A stretch of 64,000 bases of DNA, taken from NCBI RefSeq assembly GCF_947179515.1, contig NC_067480.1, positions 13,851,588-13,915,587 on the forward strand. Direction: 5' to 3'. This DNA is from Apodemus sylvaticus (lineage: Eukaryota; Chordata; Mammalia; Rodentia; Muridae). The translations under genes and the position numbers were made by a program. Positions 36,801 through 48,751 of the stretch are shown piece by piece; position 1 is the first letter of the stretch; the number at the start of each line of letters is the position of its first letter. The notes under the pieces were generated by a model. It saw only the letters and a program-made list of their open reading frames with translations, was not told the origin of the DNA and ran no database searches.

Positions 36801-37537
36801 AGAGTTAAAATGACTCTTCTCCTTATTGTGTTCAGCTGACTCAACCATAGACTGGTCTAGAAATAATTCCAATATTGAAGATTCAAATTTTGAGGATGGC
36901 TAACAATCTTCAGCCAGCTGTGTTAATTTAACATATAGTCTCCACTTTTCCTGAGAAGTAACAGCATATCTCTTGATACACAAGGCTACCTCTCCCATCT
37001 CAGAGGCCAAGCCTTGGGTCCTTAAAGTTGTTAATTTACAACTGAATTGGATACTTCAGGGACAAGTTAATCCTATTCCACCTTTAACTCTTGACCTTGT
37101 CTGTTAAGCAGACTGGCTGTCTCCACCCAGGCTCACCTGGATGGAGAGATTACATGTCTGTTAAAGACACTTGCAGACCCCCCTGGCTTCAAAACTTACA
37201 CAAGTGGATCTCCAAAGAGGGAGCCACATAGAACTCAGATCTATGTGTGTTTGTTTTTGAACAAACATGGGTACCAGCGAGACGTGCGAGGCAAAGCACT
37301 GCATGGGGAGGTGAATTTCTGCTTCTGAGTCCCCAGGAAGTACACCTAATTGCATAGGGGTTAACGTAGAGAGGCTGTCCTTAAAATAATAAGGGAGCCT
37401 ATTACCCCTCCTCTGAAAAAGACGTTATACAATATTTAAGAGGAATTACGGTCAATGCTTCCCCTCCTGGTTAAGGCCCGCCTTCTTATGAAGGATATTT
37501 ATCCACTTGTTTTCTACCTCCTCGTGTTCAAATTAAT
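33834..37537 (+). other. Non-coding interior of the ERV
   Basis: About 3.7 kb of AT-rich sequence with no gag-pol-env reading frames. A GTAAG at 33,916-33,920 could serve as a splice donor. A diverged tandem duplication occupies 34,520-34,865. The region has none of the base pattern of a decayed coding gene that I could follow. It may be non-retroviral sequence captured between LTRs or a very decayed body. Confidence 0.7.
34520..34865 (+). repeat. Diverged tandem duplication in the ERV leader, period 182 bp
   Basis: Copy A is 34,520-34,686 and copy B is 34,702-34,865. Both begin CTTGTTT-TAATTGG, share GACTA-AGAGT and AAAAGGTATA-TGTTATTAA, and end in a CACGTGGC-TAACGC or CACGTGGCATGACGC box. 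Each copy thus ends with a CACGTG palindrome (E-box). Copy B also has CGCCATTTTG, which fits a YY1 site. Confidence 0.75.
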
Positions 37538-37550
37538 AAAAAAAGGGAGG
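37538..37550 (+). other. Polypurine tract of the ERV
   Basis: AAAAAAAGGGAGG ends three bases before the 3' LTR. This is the expected plus-strand priming site. Confidence 0.85.
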
Positions 37551-37553
37551 ACA

Positions 37554-37970
37554 TGTACAGAGCCATATTGGGGCAGTCTTGCACTTGGTCAGAGTTTGAC
37601 TTTGGTCAAGGTTAACTTCTCCCAGTTAGCCAGGATCCTGCTCCACCTAGGGTGGAGCGCTTGTAGTAAAGGTTAAGTTCATTGTTCCTCCAGGTATAGG
37701 GATTCCTGAATTAAGCAAGTGACCCACCCAGCTGCTGGAGCAGTCAAGACGAAGACCTCCAAGAGAAGCTAGACAACTTCCACCGGAACTCAGCCTGGAG
37801 TCTGGGGGGAAGGGTTTGCCCGAACTGTTAAAAGGTCTGGCGCCATTAAAGTTTACGGCTTTGATCAGTGAACATTGACTTGGCCGCACGTTCTTTTCGC
37901 CCCTCTTCCCTATAACCCCAAGATTCTCTCAACAGGTAACCCGGTTTACATGTGGCTGCGGGCAGCTACA
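37554..37970 (+). repeat. 3' LTR of the non-autonomous ERV
   Basis: 417 bp, same length as the 5' LTR, with four substitutions and no indel between them. The variant poly(A) signal ATTAAA is at 37,845-37,850. Frames such as 37,647-37,889 are mirrored at 33,489-33,731 because they lie in the LTR. Confidence 0.95.
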
Positions 37971-37976
37971 CTGGGT
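37971..37976. repeat. 6-bp target-site duplication of the ERV, right copy
   Basis: CTGGGT, identical to 33,390-33,395. Confidence 0.95.
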
Positions 37977-38319
37977 CTCAAGCCTTTGCTGATCTTTGCT
38001 TCCTTGAAAGAGGCACAGCTTAGAACTTCTCCTGGTGTTCCTGTTGGTCTCCCCTGTTGACTTGAGACAAGGCTGAGGCCTGCCTGTCTCTGCTAGGTCA
38101 TATCTCTGCTATTGCTAACGTGACTTCACCAAACTGGATTGCTGGTGTATCTGAGAAGTGTTTGTGAGGGGACTGAGCTGCCGCTGCCTGATAACCTGTA
38201 AATTAAACTGCGAATTTCTAGACAACACATACAGGAGTTGCTCCAAACAACCTTTCTAAACAGGTCCAGTTCCCCTGGATCCTTTCTTTTCCACTACTTC
38301 TGGTGGCTGGTGGGCTACA
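37977..38319 (+). mobile_element. Older LTR, right part
   Basis: Continuation of the LTR begun at 32,907. It carries a candidate ATTAAA signal within GTAAATTAAACTGCGAATTT and ends TGGTGGGCTACA. Without the insertion the LTR is about 830 bp. No flanking TSD was recognised, in keeping with greater age. Confidence 0.6.
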
Positions 38320-38469
38320 ATGGAGGAGGTTAAAACATTTAAGGATCATCATTAAAATCAAGGTTTAGAAAAACTAAAGGAACACTACTTATACCCATAG
38401 CTCATTTTTAAATTAGGTCACTTATGATTTTCATTTTTATTACTTCACTTTTTTTAGTTCATCGTGTAT

Positions 38470-38715
38470 TCTCACCATTGATTCTCTATCAATTGTAAAT
38501 CTGGTGTAAATTTTCTCCACTCTCTGGTCTTTCTCTTCCTTCTATTGATTATTTCCTTTGCTGAATAGAAGGATTTTAGCTTTATGGGTCTCATTTCATT
38601 CCTGATGGAATATCATCCTATCCAAAAGGTTCTTTCTGACATGATTCAGAACACTGCCTGAGTTTTCTTCTAGAATTTGCAATGTTTTAGCTTTTACCTT
38701 GAGCTCTTTAATTCA
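38470..38715 (-). mobile_element. Old L1 ORF2 fragment, antisense
   Basis: Antisense text typical of the L1 ORF2 C-terminal half: GATTATTTCCTTTGCTGAAT, AGCTTTATGGGTCTCATTTC, CCAAAAGGTTCTTTCTGACA. It is short and strongly diverged. Confidence 0.6.
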
Positions 38716-38719
38716 GAAG

Positions 38720-40170
38720 AGCCCTGGAAGATGTAGGAACACCGGAACACCGCTTAAGGGTGGATCAATTCCTACCTCTCCTGAACCTTGGGTCCACCTT
38801 CCAGCAATGAACGTAAGTACAGAAAGCTTGTAAATGAAAACATGCTACTAAAATTCAGTGTGCATACCTTATGAGTCAAACAAAAGACACTATGATAAAA
38901 TATTAAGGGAATGAAAAATATATGTATTTAGTATCATTAAGGGCTCATAGCTAATTACTTTAGGAGCAATAACATATAGAACTGTGAGTTTTAAAGTCAT
39001 AGTTTTACAAAGAAACTATGGATGCCAAACTCACTAAAAAATTACTGTTAAGGGCTCCAAAAAAGAAATTCAACATCAATTTAGATAAAATATAGAGACA
39101 GAGTGAAACTGTATATTTAATCAGTGGATTTTATAGTATTTTCCATTTGTGTATCAATAGGTTACTCTTATAATTTTTAAAGTAATACCAGTAAGATTAT
39201 ACACCAATTATATTGATTAAAGAGAAATGTGTAAATAAACATGGAAATAGACAAAAACCTAATACATGCTGCATTTATATGCTTTAATCATCTTGTATAT
39301 TTTATAGAGCTTCAATCCTTTTTCTAATTAGCTAATTCTTTCTTCACTTAATATAAATTTACCTGGACATTCCAAATTTTGTTTTTAAAAACCAAGCAAG
39401 TTTGTCAAATCTATTCATGATCAAGTAGTTATTTCTTGACTTTCCCCATAATTTAAAAGCCTCTTAAGAACTAGGCATTAGTGCTAGGCACTTTTTAAAT
39501 ACATTTTCCTCCTTATTCTTCACTAGGGAGAAACATGACCTCATTCAGTGATCCAAATAACACACTCCTGTCTGACTTATTAGTGCATCAGATCCGGTGG
39601 GATAACACTACCTGGCTCTGTGTGTGGAACAACGAATTCGGCTTTGAACAGTTGCCAAGAAAAGTAAAGACAAAGCATGGAAACAATGATTGATTAAGCA
39701 CAGTAGGTAGCATGCTCTAGAAAATGAAACAAAACAGTATGCGTCTATTAACAATACAGACATAGCAGACTTCCAAATGCTTATCTTTTCATCTCCATTG
39801 AGGTGTAGTAAATAACCCAAGATATTCATTTGTTTTAGATATTCAGCCCAGTGGAGTGGAAGAAGCAGGCACTCATCCATCACCGAAGTCAATGTGTGGA
39901 CTACCACAAACACAGAAACTCTGGCTTCGGCTTCTGACCCTGTGTATCTGATCCACTACTAAGCAAAAAAGAAAAAAGAAAGAAAGAAAAAAGAGTATCA
40001 GCAAGCATTGGTTTGGTTTTACCAATTCTAGAGATTTAAATGACTGTCATACCAAATTTTGATTATGCTATGCAGTCTTACTGGCTGAATTTCTGTAGAA
40101 AGAGTGCCACTGTTGGTATAATCAGAACAACAACTAATCCACTCTAAGATGTCCCATATAAATATATTAA
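38720..40170. other. AT-rich sequence, no gene recognised
   Basis: A 101-codon minus-strand frame at 39,608-39,913 is hydrophobic and cysteine-containing but shows no recognisable domain. No repeat is recognised. Confidence 0.4.
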
Positions 40171-40174
40171 AAGG

Positions 40175-40870
40175 AAAACTATTGGCTCAGGACCTTGGAA
40201 ACCAAGTTCTCAGCACAAAGGAGATTTATCTGTCCTAGAAGGACAAAGGACAGGGGGGAGGGGGAAGACAAATACAAGAGATAGAGGACTAGGAAGACAC
40301 GGCAGGGAACAAATGAAAGGAAATGAAGGAATTGGTCCAGTCTGGGTACAGAAGGTGGCCTCTTCTGGGTCCAGGTTTCATATCCTCAAGGCTGGGAGTC
40401 ACACCTAAGGTCACCCACTTGGGAACCTCCCTTATCCCAGGTATCTGTCTCTTTCTAGAGTTTCCCCCTTCCTCCCCACCCCTGCCAGTTGCAGATTTCC
40501 TTTCATGTATCATTACTTTTATGTCTTTTGTTTTTTACTTGACTGCCAGTGTCAGCTCTTTGCATACCTCTATGGCTATAGCACTCCCAACAACCTGCTT
40601 TTCCAAAAGCCTACACTGCTCTACCCCTGCTAATAATGGGCAAAGTATGAAGATTTCTATAGTAGAAGAGTAAAGTCTTGGGGGAGGACTCAACTGAGGA
40701 TGGAGGGCAGCTTGTGAAACAAGATGGCATAAGACATGGAGAGATCTGGAAAGAACCCAAGGGTAAGGACAGGGTTAAGGGGGACAGTGTTCAACAAGGG
40801 CAGGAAAACACACATGGGGTGTCTAAAATATGTAACCTGTGTGAACATTTGGGGCCCATTGATTAACTTG
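40175..40870. repeat. Possible unnamed LTR-like or dispersed repeat
   Basis: The segment is GC-richer than its surroundings, with TTCTCAGCACAAAGGAGATT and a G-rich run at 40,252-40,266. Its base composition and text suggest a decayed rodent LTR. A 116-codon frame (40,323-40,673) shows no domain. Confidence 0.3.
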
Positions 40871-40879
40871 TGTTACATA

Positions 40880-42240
40880 TATTATTTCTCTAATAGTATA
40901 CTGCTGACATAAGAAATTATCCAATATTATAAGAACATTTTTGTAACATATATTATCTTATAAAGAAGTATATTAAGACCAATATCTATCTTACTATATA
41001 GTCATATACATTGCTTAAAGATCCAAATTGGAAAGTTAGTAATTCTCAAATTCATTTATGGATTATGTGTATATGGATTATGTATAATTTAAGAAATTGT
41101 TTTAAAAGACTGCTTTAAAGAAAACTATAAATCAACTCAATATTTTATGAAATATGAAAGATGTACATTATGCCAAGAATATTAAAAAATGAAAAACTAA
41201 GATATCCTTGAATTTGAAATTTTCTATCAAGCCATAGTAAGACAGTGATATGGCAGTAATACCACAGGTATATAAAAAGTAGACTTTTGTAAAAATGGCT
41301 CTGAATTCAATTGACAATGTATATTGTTGAGACAATCATGTATTCATGAGAGAGAAAAATAATAGTGTCAATGGAAAATCTGAAATTACAAATCTCTCTG
41401 CTTATACTAAATACATATAATCTAAGATGATTCTATCTAGAACACAAGCAGCTTCTGTTCTTTAAAAATAATTTTAAAAGTCCAAAAATTTACTAATATG
41501 ATAAAAATAAAACACTTAAGTACCTAAGGTAACAATTTACGCTATGAAGTATATTTAAAATAGCAGTTGAAAAAATGTTAACTATAAATATTAATTAGAG
41601 AAATGTGCACTTAGACCACAGTGGTAACTCCCATTATACTTATTTATAGATCTGGCTAAGGCAGAGAAAACTACACATACAAGTGTGGACAAATGCCCAT
41701 AGGTAGATTGGCTCAAACATTAATATTTCTCCCAAGAGAAATTGTACAGCTGATTAGGTGAGAAATAATATCACCTAATCTATAAAAGGCAAATGCAGTC
41801 CGTTTTCTCTCATATGCAGATTCCAGCTTTCAATTTTTATATGTGTGGTTTTTTTTTCACCTCAAAAGGAATTTTGAATAGTTTGTGAAAAGGGAAAAAG
41901 GGCCATGAGAAAATCATAAGATTTTGAGAAGGTAACAGAAAAAAAGATAGAGTAACAGAAAGAAGATAGAGTATCAGAATACATATGACATAAATGTGGG
42001 AAGGGAAACCCTGGGAGTGAGGAACTGCAATGGGAGGGGAGCATGGGGGAGAAAACTAAGGTACTTAGAGTGGAGGCCTGGTATGGATGTAATCAAAATA
42101 CAATGTATGGGACTATCAAAGAATAAATAAAAATATTTTCTAAACGAGAATTTGAATGTCTAGGTACAATGATTGCATGTCTTTAAATCCAACATTTCAG
42201 AGTTTGAAGAAGGTGAATCCCAGTGAGTTTAAGGCTAACA
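40880..42240. other. AT-rich sequence, no gene recognised
   Basis: Very AT-rich from 40,880 to 41,600. Nothing further is supported. Confidence 0.4.
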
Positions 42241-42504
42241 CTCTCCCTGTGTGTGTGTGCATGTAGGTGTGTCTGTGGGAGAGAGAGAGGCAGGGGGAGG
42301 CAGGAAAAGGGGAGAGGAAAAGACAATTTGAACAAATATTGCTCAGAATTATGAAAGGGAATAGGAAAGATTTACAATTATATTTTTAAAGAAAGAATGA
42401 AAATCCCAGAAAGAAGTCCACAACACTGAATGTTAATTAAAATATCCAAATCTCCTGGCTTCCATGGACACCGACACTTATATGTACATACACATGTACA
42501 CAGG

Positions 42505-42507
<3 letters not shown>

Positions 42508-42556
<49 letters not shown>
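42508..42556. repeat. (GA)n microsatellite
   Basis: Perfect GA run of about 48 bp. The preceding 60 bp (CATGGACACCGACACTTATA on) may be a fragment of a B3-type SINE 3' end. Confidence 0.93.
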
Positions 42557-42558
<2 letters not shown>

Positions 42559-42559
42559 T

Positions 42560-43440
42560 ATGTTATAAAATAATGTATGTTATAAAATAATAAAATAAAT
42601 ATCTTAAAAGATAAGTGATAATTTAATATTACCTCATAAAATTAAACATTTAATAACAAAAGCTATGAGATGTGTTTGCCAAGAGTGCTTTATCCAATTT
42701 TTATTGTTATAGTCACGATCTCAAATACATCAATACAAGCTAAACACATCAATTAGACATTTAAATGATGGATAAAATAAATATCATTAGTATTTTTAAT
42801 ATTCAAAATCTAGACCACGGCTTGGCATAAAAGGTAATGACTTATTTTCCACACTATGTCTGTGACATGGATGTGCCTCTAAAACAGCATCTGAGAGGAA
42901 CTGAGAAATTACACTATGTGGCATGCTTCATATTCTTAATTCATACTATTTTGGGAAAATATTTACTATAGGAACAGAAATCACATGCATTTCTTCAAGC
43001 AGTGGTGGTAGTATAGCATCTGACTATAAAGCAGCACAAGGAATGTCTCTGCAGAGATATTCTGCAGGGTCATCTGATGGTGATGGACATCTGTGTTCTT
43101 CAGACTGGTAGAGCTGCAGACCTTAAATGGATACATTTCATTCTTTGTACATTATACTTCAATGAACATGAAAAATACGAAAGTTATAAAATCAGTGTCT
43201 GATAAATCTGATTGCTTTTGTTCTTGTGTGTTTTTATTTTTCTTTGCCTTCTTTCTCTGTATTTCACTTTTCAATTGGCTTATGCAGGCTGAGTGTAGTC
43301 TATTGTGAACAGTAAATATGGTTCTTTGCTGCTTTAGAAATAGGGTCTCACTCCACAAGCTTTGTTGGAGCTTGTAATGTAGCGCAGCGCAGGCTTTAAT
43401 TTGTAACTCTCATATTCCAACTCTGCTATGCTGTGATTCA
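42560..43440. other. AT-rich sequence, no gene recognised
   Basis: No family or RNA gene is recognised. Confidence 0.4.
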
Positions 43441-43446
43441 TAAAAT

Positions 43447-44282
43447 TCTTAGGCAAATGGATGGAACTAGAAAATATCATCCTGAATGAGGTAACCCAAT
43501 CACAAAGGAACAAACATGGTATGCACTCACTGATAAGTGAATATTAGCCCAGAAGCTAAGAATACCAAAGATACATAGATGACAATTCATAGATGACATG
43601 AAACTCAAGAGGAACAAAGACCAAAGTATGGGTGATTCAGTTCTTCGGAGAATGGGAACAAAATATTCACAGGAGCAAATATGTAGATAAAGTGTAGAGC
43701 AGAGACTGAAGGAAAGGCCATACAGAGACTGCCCCACCTGGGGATTCATCCCATATACAATCACCAACCCCAACACTATGATGAATGCTAAGAAATGCTT
43801 GCTGAAAGGAACCTGATATGGCTGTCTCGTGGGAAGCCCTGCCAGAGCCTTACAAATACAGAGGCAGATGCTCACAGACAACCATTGGACTGAGCATGGT
43901 CCCCAATGGAGGAGTTAGAGAAAGGTTTATAGGAGCTGAAGGGGTTTGCAACCTCATAGAAAGAACAAAAATATCAACCAACCAGGATCCCCAGATCTCC
44001 CAGGGACTAAGCCATCAACCAAAGGGTATACATGGTTCTAGATGTACATGTAGCAGAGGATTGCCTTGTCAGGCATGAATGGGAAGGGAGGTCCTTGGTC
44101 CTATGAAGGTTGTATGGATGCCCCAGTGTAGGAGAATTGAGGGCAGGGAGTTTGGAGTAGGGTGGGTGGAAGAACACCCTCATAGAAGTAGGGAGAGGGA
44201 GGATTGAATAGGGACTATGAAGGAGGGGAAAAAACTGAAAAAGGGGACAACATTTGAAATGTAAATAAAGAATATATCCAAT
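43447..44282 (+). mobile_element. 5'-truncated L1, sense (ORF2 end plus 3' UTR)
   Basis: It begins in the last residues of ORF2 (GCAAATGGATGGAACTAGAA; compare 59,500 in the long copy) and passes the ORF2 stop near 43,547. The full G-rich 3' UTR follows to AACATTTGAAATGTAAATAA, with a short A-rich end. It carries no coding capacity. Confidence 0.92.
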
Positions 44283-44520
44283 GAAAAATATAGATGAGAA
44301 TCAATATGACCTTTACAGAGGATGACTTGTAAACAGTTTCATACAGTACAATGCAAATGTAGTTCATGTGTTATCATCAAAGAAAATATACAATCTCAGA
44401 ACAGTTCTGTTTCAGCGTTGATCTGACACACTATCATTTACCATGATAAAGCATGTGTGCACCTGTGTGTGCATGTGCACATGTCTGTGCATATGTATGC
44501 TCACAGAACTGAACATGTGC

Positions 44521-44522
<2 letters not shown>

Positions 44523-44569
<47 letters not shown>
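44523..44569. repeat. (TG)n microsatellite
   Basis: Perfect TG run of about 46 bp, preceded by imperfect TG-rich sequence from 44,450. Confidence 0.96.
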
Positions 44570-44576
<7 letters not shown>

Positions 44577-44917
44577 AGTTAAGTCTAAAATTCAAGAGTA
44601 GAGGAAGACATATTCTTCCTCATAGGTGCAATTACAGTATTTTTGGTAGTCAGAATCATAGGCAAATATATTATTAACATATACATTCTATTATTTGGAC
44701 TTGTACAGACAGAGAGAAGGAGAGTTAGTGAGTCAGGGAGAAAGAGAAGAAATGATGGAGGGAGAGAGGGAGGAAGATAGAAAGACAGAGGGAGATTGAG
44801 ACAGAATTCTGACAGCTATAACCTAAAGATGTCTGAATAAAGCCTTGAACTTTTGTATCTGAATGTCAAAAACAAACTAGTCTTTTGGAAAATGATGGAA
44901 AATGGAATATTTCATAC

Positions 44918-44922
<5 letters not shown>

Positions 44923-44978
<56 letters not shown>
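44923..44978. repeat. (AT)n microsatellite
   Basis: Perfect AT run of about 55 bp. Confidence 0.96.
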
Positions 44979-44979
44979 T

Positions 44980-45610
44980 GCAACAAAATAATATTATGAC
45001 AAACAGTGAATCAGGAGAGAGTATAGAGTAGCAATTAAGTGTGCGTTAGAACAAAACTTATCTGTCTACAATTTTTTTGTAGCAAAGAAAATCTCTGTTC
45101 CATTTACAGTGCTGGATATCAAATCCATGGCTTTGCCCATGCAAAGCAGTTGTACCATCCCTGAGCAGCTACACCTTATTCTTATTTTGTAAATCAGGTA
45201 GCATATAAGGTCAAATTTAAATATATATTTACACAAAATTTCTATAGGAAAAATAACCTTAAGTAGTTTATAAATTTGATGTTTAATCTTTGTAATACCG
45301 TTACTGGCATACCCCAAAACCATTTGTATCACAAACGAGAATTAGAGATTCTCTATCACTTATGGGTTTTAAAAGTTTCTTTTCAGATTAACAAATTGCA
45401 GAGTTACTTGAAAAGGGCTGCAGAAAATAGAAAGTAAAAATACATCAAAATTATACTAAAGCCAAAGGTCATTTCCTCAAATTTTCCAGTCAGTAGGGTC
45501 CAGTGGAAAGCAGTAAGGAGAAAAAAGACTAAATTGTCTTTGTAAATACTACTAAGCAAAAATGGAAGCTTCCTTGTCAATATATTTTCATAAGTTATTT
45601 TAAACTAAAA
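44980..45610. other. AT-rich sequence, no gene recognised
   Basis: An 88-codon minus-strand frame at 45,066-45,332 has no domain. Confidence 0.4.
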
Positions 45611-45614
45611 ATCA

Positions 45615-45700
45615 TGGAGAAGGTATGTTAGTGCAAACCCATAATGAATTCAAAAGCCAGCCTGGGCTATATAATGAGTCACAGGTCAAAGGGGAAAACA

Positions 45701-45735
<35 letters not shown>
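45615..45735 (+). mobile_element. Old B1-like SINE fragment with (CAAT)n tail
   Basis: AATTCAAAAGCCAGCCTGGGCTATATAATGAGTCA is the usual SINE core text in diverged form, shown here over its two halves: CAAAAGCCAGCCTGGGC and TATATAATGAGTCACAGG. The (CAAT)n run at 45,704-45,735 probably grew from its A-rich tail. Confidence 0.55.
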
Positions 45736-45739
45736 TAAT

Positions 45740-46685
45740 TAAACGGATAACTGAATACTGTGAGTCATGGAATAAAAACATGCCTGAAAGACAATTTGAT
45801 ATTGCTGCCTTAAAAAAATGCATGCTTTTTCTGTTTATTTAAAGAATATTGTTCAATACAGAAATTATTTAATCTAAAAATAATAACAATGTTTATTACT
45901 TTCTTTATACAAATTTTAATCCAAAGAGCACAGGCAATTCCTTACTAGAAAGTAATGAAATGATCATTTTTCCTTTCGGACAAGTGATTCCTTAAACTCC
46001 AGAAATACAATAGGTCATGTTTACTGGTAGATAAAAGATATGATAACATCCAACAATTTATGTTTTATTACTTTTTGAAAAATGAAATCATTAGAGGTTA
46101 AATGAAAGAAAATTGTTTGTTTCTTATTCTTTTAATCTTTAAAATAGTTTTCAATATACTATGTTTTACAGATCAAAAGAACCCTGCTCATCATCTAATA
46201 CAAAGTCTAATGAAAAATCTAATGCCAACTTTGTACTAATAAGTATGTTTCAGAAGTGTAAAATTGTTTCTGTTACAAGAATCAAATTCAGGTTCATCAT
46301 ATGGAAGGTATAACAGATGTGACTATTAGTTAAATATAGAATAATGCTCATATTTTACACATATAACTTTTGTTATGAGGGATTTTCTTTTGATTGGTAA
46401 ATGATTAGCAACATCCCCTTCACTTATTTATTAGATATCCAAAGCTGAAATTATAATTACATAATATGCAATTGTATATATTATCAATTGATATAGCTTC
46501 CCTATACAGAATTCAGGAGTCTCCATAGGATTTTAAAGATTACAGGTCAGAATCTGGAAAGTCTTCATTTTAAAATTATTTGGAATACAAAGTCAATGTA
46601 TTGAACAAACTAGAAAGGGAATTATTTCTACAAACGTCCTCTCTTTATCTTAATGGTTTGTTTTTCTGTTCATTGATTTGTATGC
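45740..46685. other. AT-rich sequence, no gene recognised
   Basis: No repeat or coding feature is recognised. Confidence 0.4.
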
Positions 46686-46689
46686 TGAA

Positions 46690-46838
46690 TATTTGTTTGT
46701 GTTTTACACATGTATGCAAGTGTCTGAAGAAGCAGGAACCGAGTGCCAGTTCTTCTAGAGCTGGAAGTCCAGGCTCCTTTGAGCTGTCATTTTAAAGTGG
46801 GTACTAGCAACCAATATGGGCTCTTCTGGTGTAACAAG
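46690..46838 (-). mobile_element. B2/B3-type SINE, antisense, main part
   Basis: The complement shows the body of a B2/B3 SINE: CATGTATGCAAGTGTCTGAA, then TCTAGAGCTGGAAGTCCAGG, then GCAACCAATATGGGCTCTTC. It is cut at about 46,838, next to the tRNA-related head. The missing head appears after the L1, at 48,752-48,785. Confidence 0.65.
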
Positions 46839-48750
46839 CAATTTAAAAAAAATTCATTTATTCACTTTACAACACAGTATCAGCCGTTCCTCTCATCCCA
46901 GGACTCCCTCACATAAATCCTCCCCCATTCCCCTTAAAAGGGGAAGACCCTCCTCTGGGTGTCAAACCCCTCACTTCATCCTCACCCTCCAACACCCCCA
47001 CAGTTCAACCCCTTTCACCCCCAACCTCCCATCACCCTACCCTTCCATCGACCTCCAATATCTATTTTGTTTCCCCTTCTGAGAAAGAGTCAACTATCGT
47101 CCCTGTGCTCTCCTTGATCTTTGGCAGCTTTGGGTCAATACTTTTTTTGTCTATTAGCCACTTCTCAGTGAGAACATATCATGCAGGTCACTTTAGGTCT
47201 GAGTTACTTCACTCAGAATGATATTTTCTAGTTAAATCCATTTATTTGCCTGAAAACTTCATAGCACCCTTGTTTTTCATGGCGGAGTAGCATTCCATTG
47301 TGTAAATGAACCACTGTATCCATCCTTCAGTTGAGAAATATCTAGGTCATTTCCAGCTTCTGGCTATCACAAATAAAGCTGATATGAACATAGTTGAGCA
47401 AATATTTTTCTGGTATGGTAGAGCATATTTCGGGTATATGCCTAAAAGTGATATAGCTGGGGCTTGAGGTAGAACTGTTCCCAAACTTTTGAAAAAATGC
47501 CAAATTGATTTCCAGAATGGTTGTACATGTCTGCACTCCTAGAGACAGTAGCATAGCATTCTCCTTGCTCCACAACCTCACCAGCATGTATTTCCTTTTG
47601 AGTTTATAATCTTAGCCATTCTAATAAATATAACATAGAAGCTCAGAGTTGTTTGATTTGCATTTCCCTGATGACTAAAGCTGTTGAACATGTCCTTAAG
47701 TGTTTCTTGACCATTCAAAATTCTTCTGTTGAGAACGCTGTTTAGTGCTGTACCTTAATTTTTAATTGAGTTATTTGCATTGCTTTTATATAACTTCTTG
47801 AGTTATTTATAAATTTTGAATAGTAGCCCTCCTTCAGATATAAGGTTAATGATTCTTTTCCAATGTGTAGGCTGTCATTTTGTCCTACTGTGTCCTTTTA
47901 CTTCCAGTTCCATGGGGTCCCATTTATTAATTTTTACCCTAGTGCCTAAGTCACTGGTATTATGTTCAGGAAACTATCTCTTGTACCAACAAATTCAAGG
48001 ATATCACCCAATTTCTGTTCTATTAGATTAATTGTGTGTTTAGTTTTATGTTGAGTTATTTGACCCATTTGGATTTGAATTTTGTGCAGGGTGATAAACT
48101 TGGATCTATTTGCATTCTTCTGCATGTAAACATGTAGACATCCAGCTAGACTAGCACCATTTGTTGAAGATGCTCTCCTTTTTCCACTGTATGAAAAAAG
48201 GTTTTGGCTTCTTTGTCAAAAATCAAGTATAGGTAGGTTTGTGGGTTTATTTTTGTATCTTCAATTCCATTCCATTGATCTACCCATCTGTCTTTATGCC
48301 AATACCTTGTAGTATTTAATACTATTGCTCTGTAGTTCAGCTTAAATTTGGAGATAGTGATATTTCCAGAAATTCTTTTATTGTTCAGTATAGATTTACC
48401 TATTCTTGGTTTCTTTCTTTTATTTGTTTTCATATGAAACAGATTATTTTTTCACAATCTCTAAAGAGTTCTGTTGGAATTTGGATGAGGATTGCACTGA
48501 ATCTGTAGATTGCTTTTGTAAGGTGGCCAATTTTACTATGTTAATCCTGCTAATCCATGAGTAAGAGAGATCTTTTCCACCTTCTGGTATCTTCCTCGAT
48601 TTCTTTCTTCAGAGACTTGAGGTTCTTATCATATAGGTCTTTCACTTTCTTGGTTAGAGTTATGCCAAGGTATTTTATGTTATTTGTGGCATTGTGAAGG
48701 ATACTCTTTCTCCAATTTCTTTCTCAGCCTTTTATCACTAACTAATAGCA
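46839..48750 (-). mobile_element. 5'-truncated L1 (older, Lx-like), antisense, inserted in a SINE
   Basis: Starts with an A/T-rich end and TTCATTTATTCACTTTACAA, the complement of a variant 3' UTR. It then runs through the ORF2 C-terminus up to the region matching YLGVTLT (GGTTAGAGTTATGCCAAGGT near 48,652). A 95-codon segment at 48,146-48,433 still reads as ORF2 (SILNNKRISGNITISKFKL, YRAIVLNTTRYWHKD). The 3' UTR differs from that of the younger copies. It separates the two parts of a B2/B3 SINE. Confidence 0.85.
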
Positions 48751-48751
48751 T

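Larger units (their letters stand above)
33396..37970 (+). mobile_element. Complete but non-coding ERVK-like LTR retrotransposon (4,575 bp)
   Basis: Two 417-bp LTRs with TG...CA ends, a tRNA-Lys-type primer binding site, a polypurine tract and a perfect 6-bp TSD define an intact proviral-form insertion. The LTRs differ at four aligned positions (33,504/37,662; about 33,578; about 33,596; about 33,775), roughly 1%, so the insertion is recent on the rodent time scale. The 3,741-bp interior has only short scattered frames (at most 121 codons, mostly antisense) and no recognisable gag, protease, RT, integrase or env motif. It is therefore a non-autonomous element that must have used proteins supplied in trans, by analogy with mouse ETn elements mobilised by MusD. 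It lies inside an older LTR in the same orientation. Confidence 0.93.

Noticed and set aside
43000..43090. Possible tRNA-like text (GCAGTGGTGGTAGTATAGCA)
   Set aside because: No cloverleaf with matching arms or B box could be traced.
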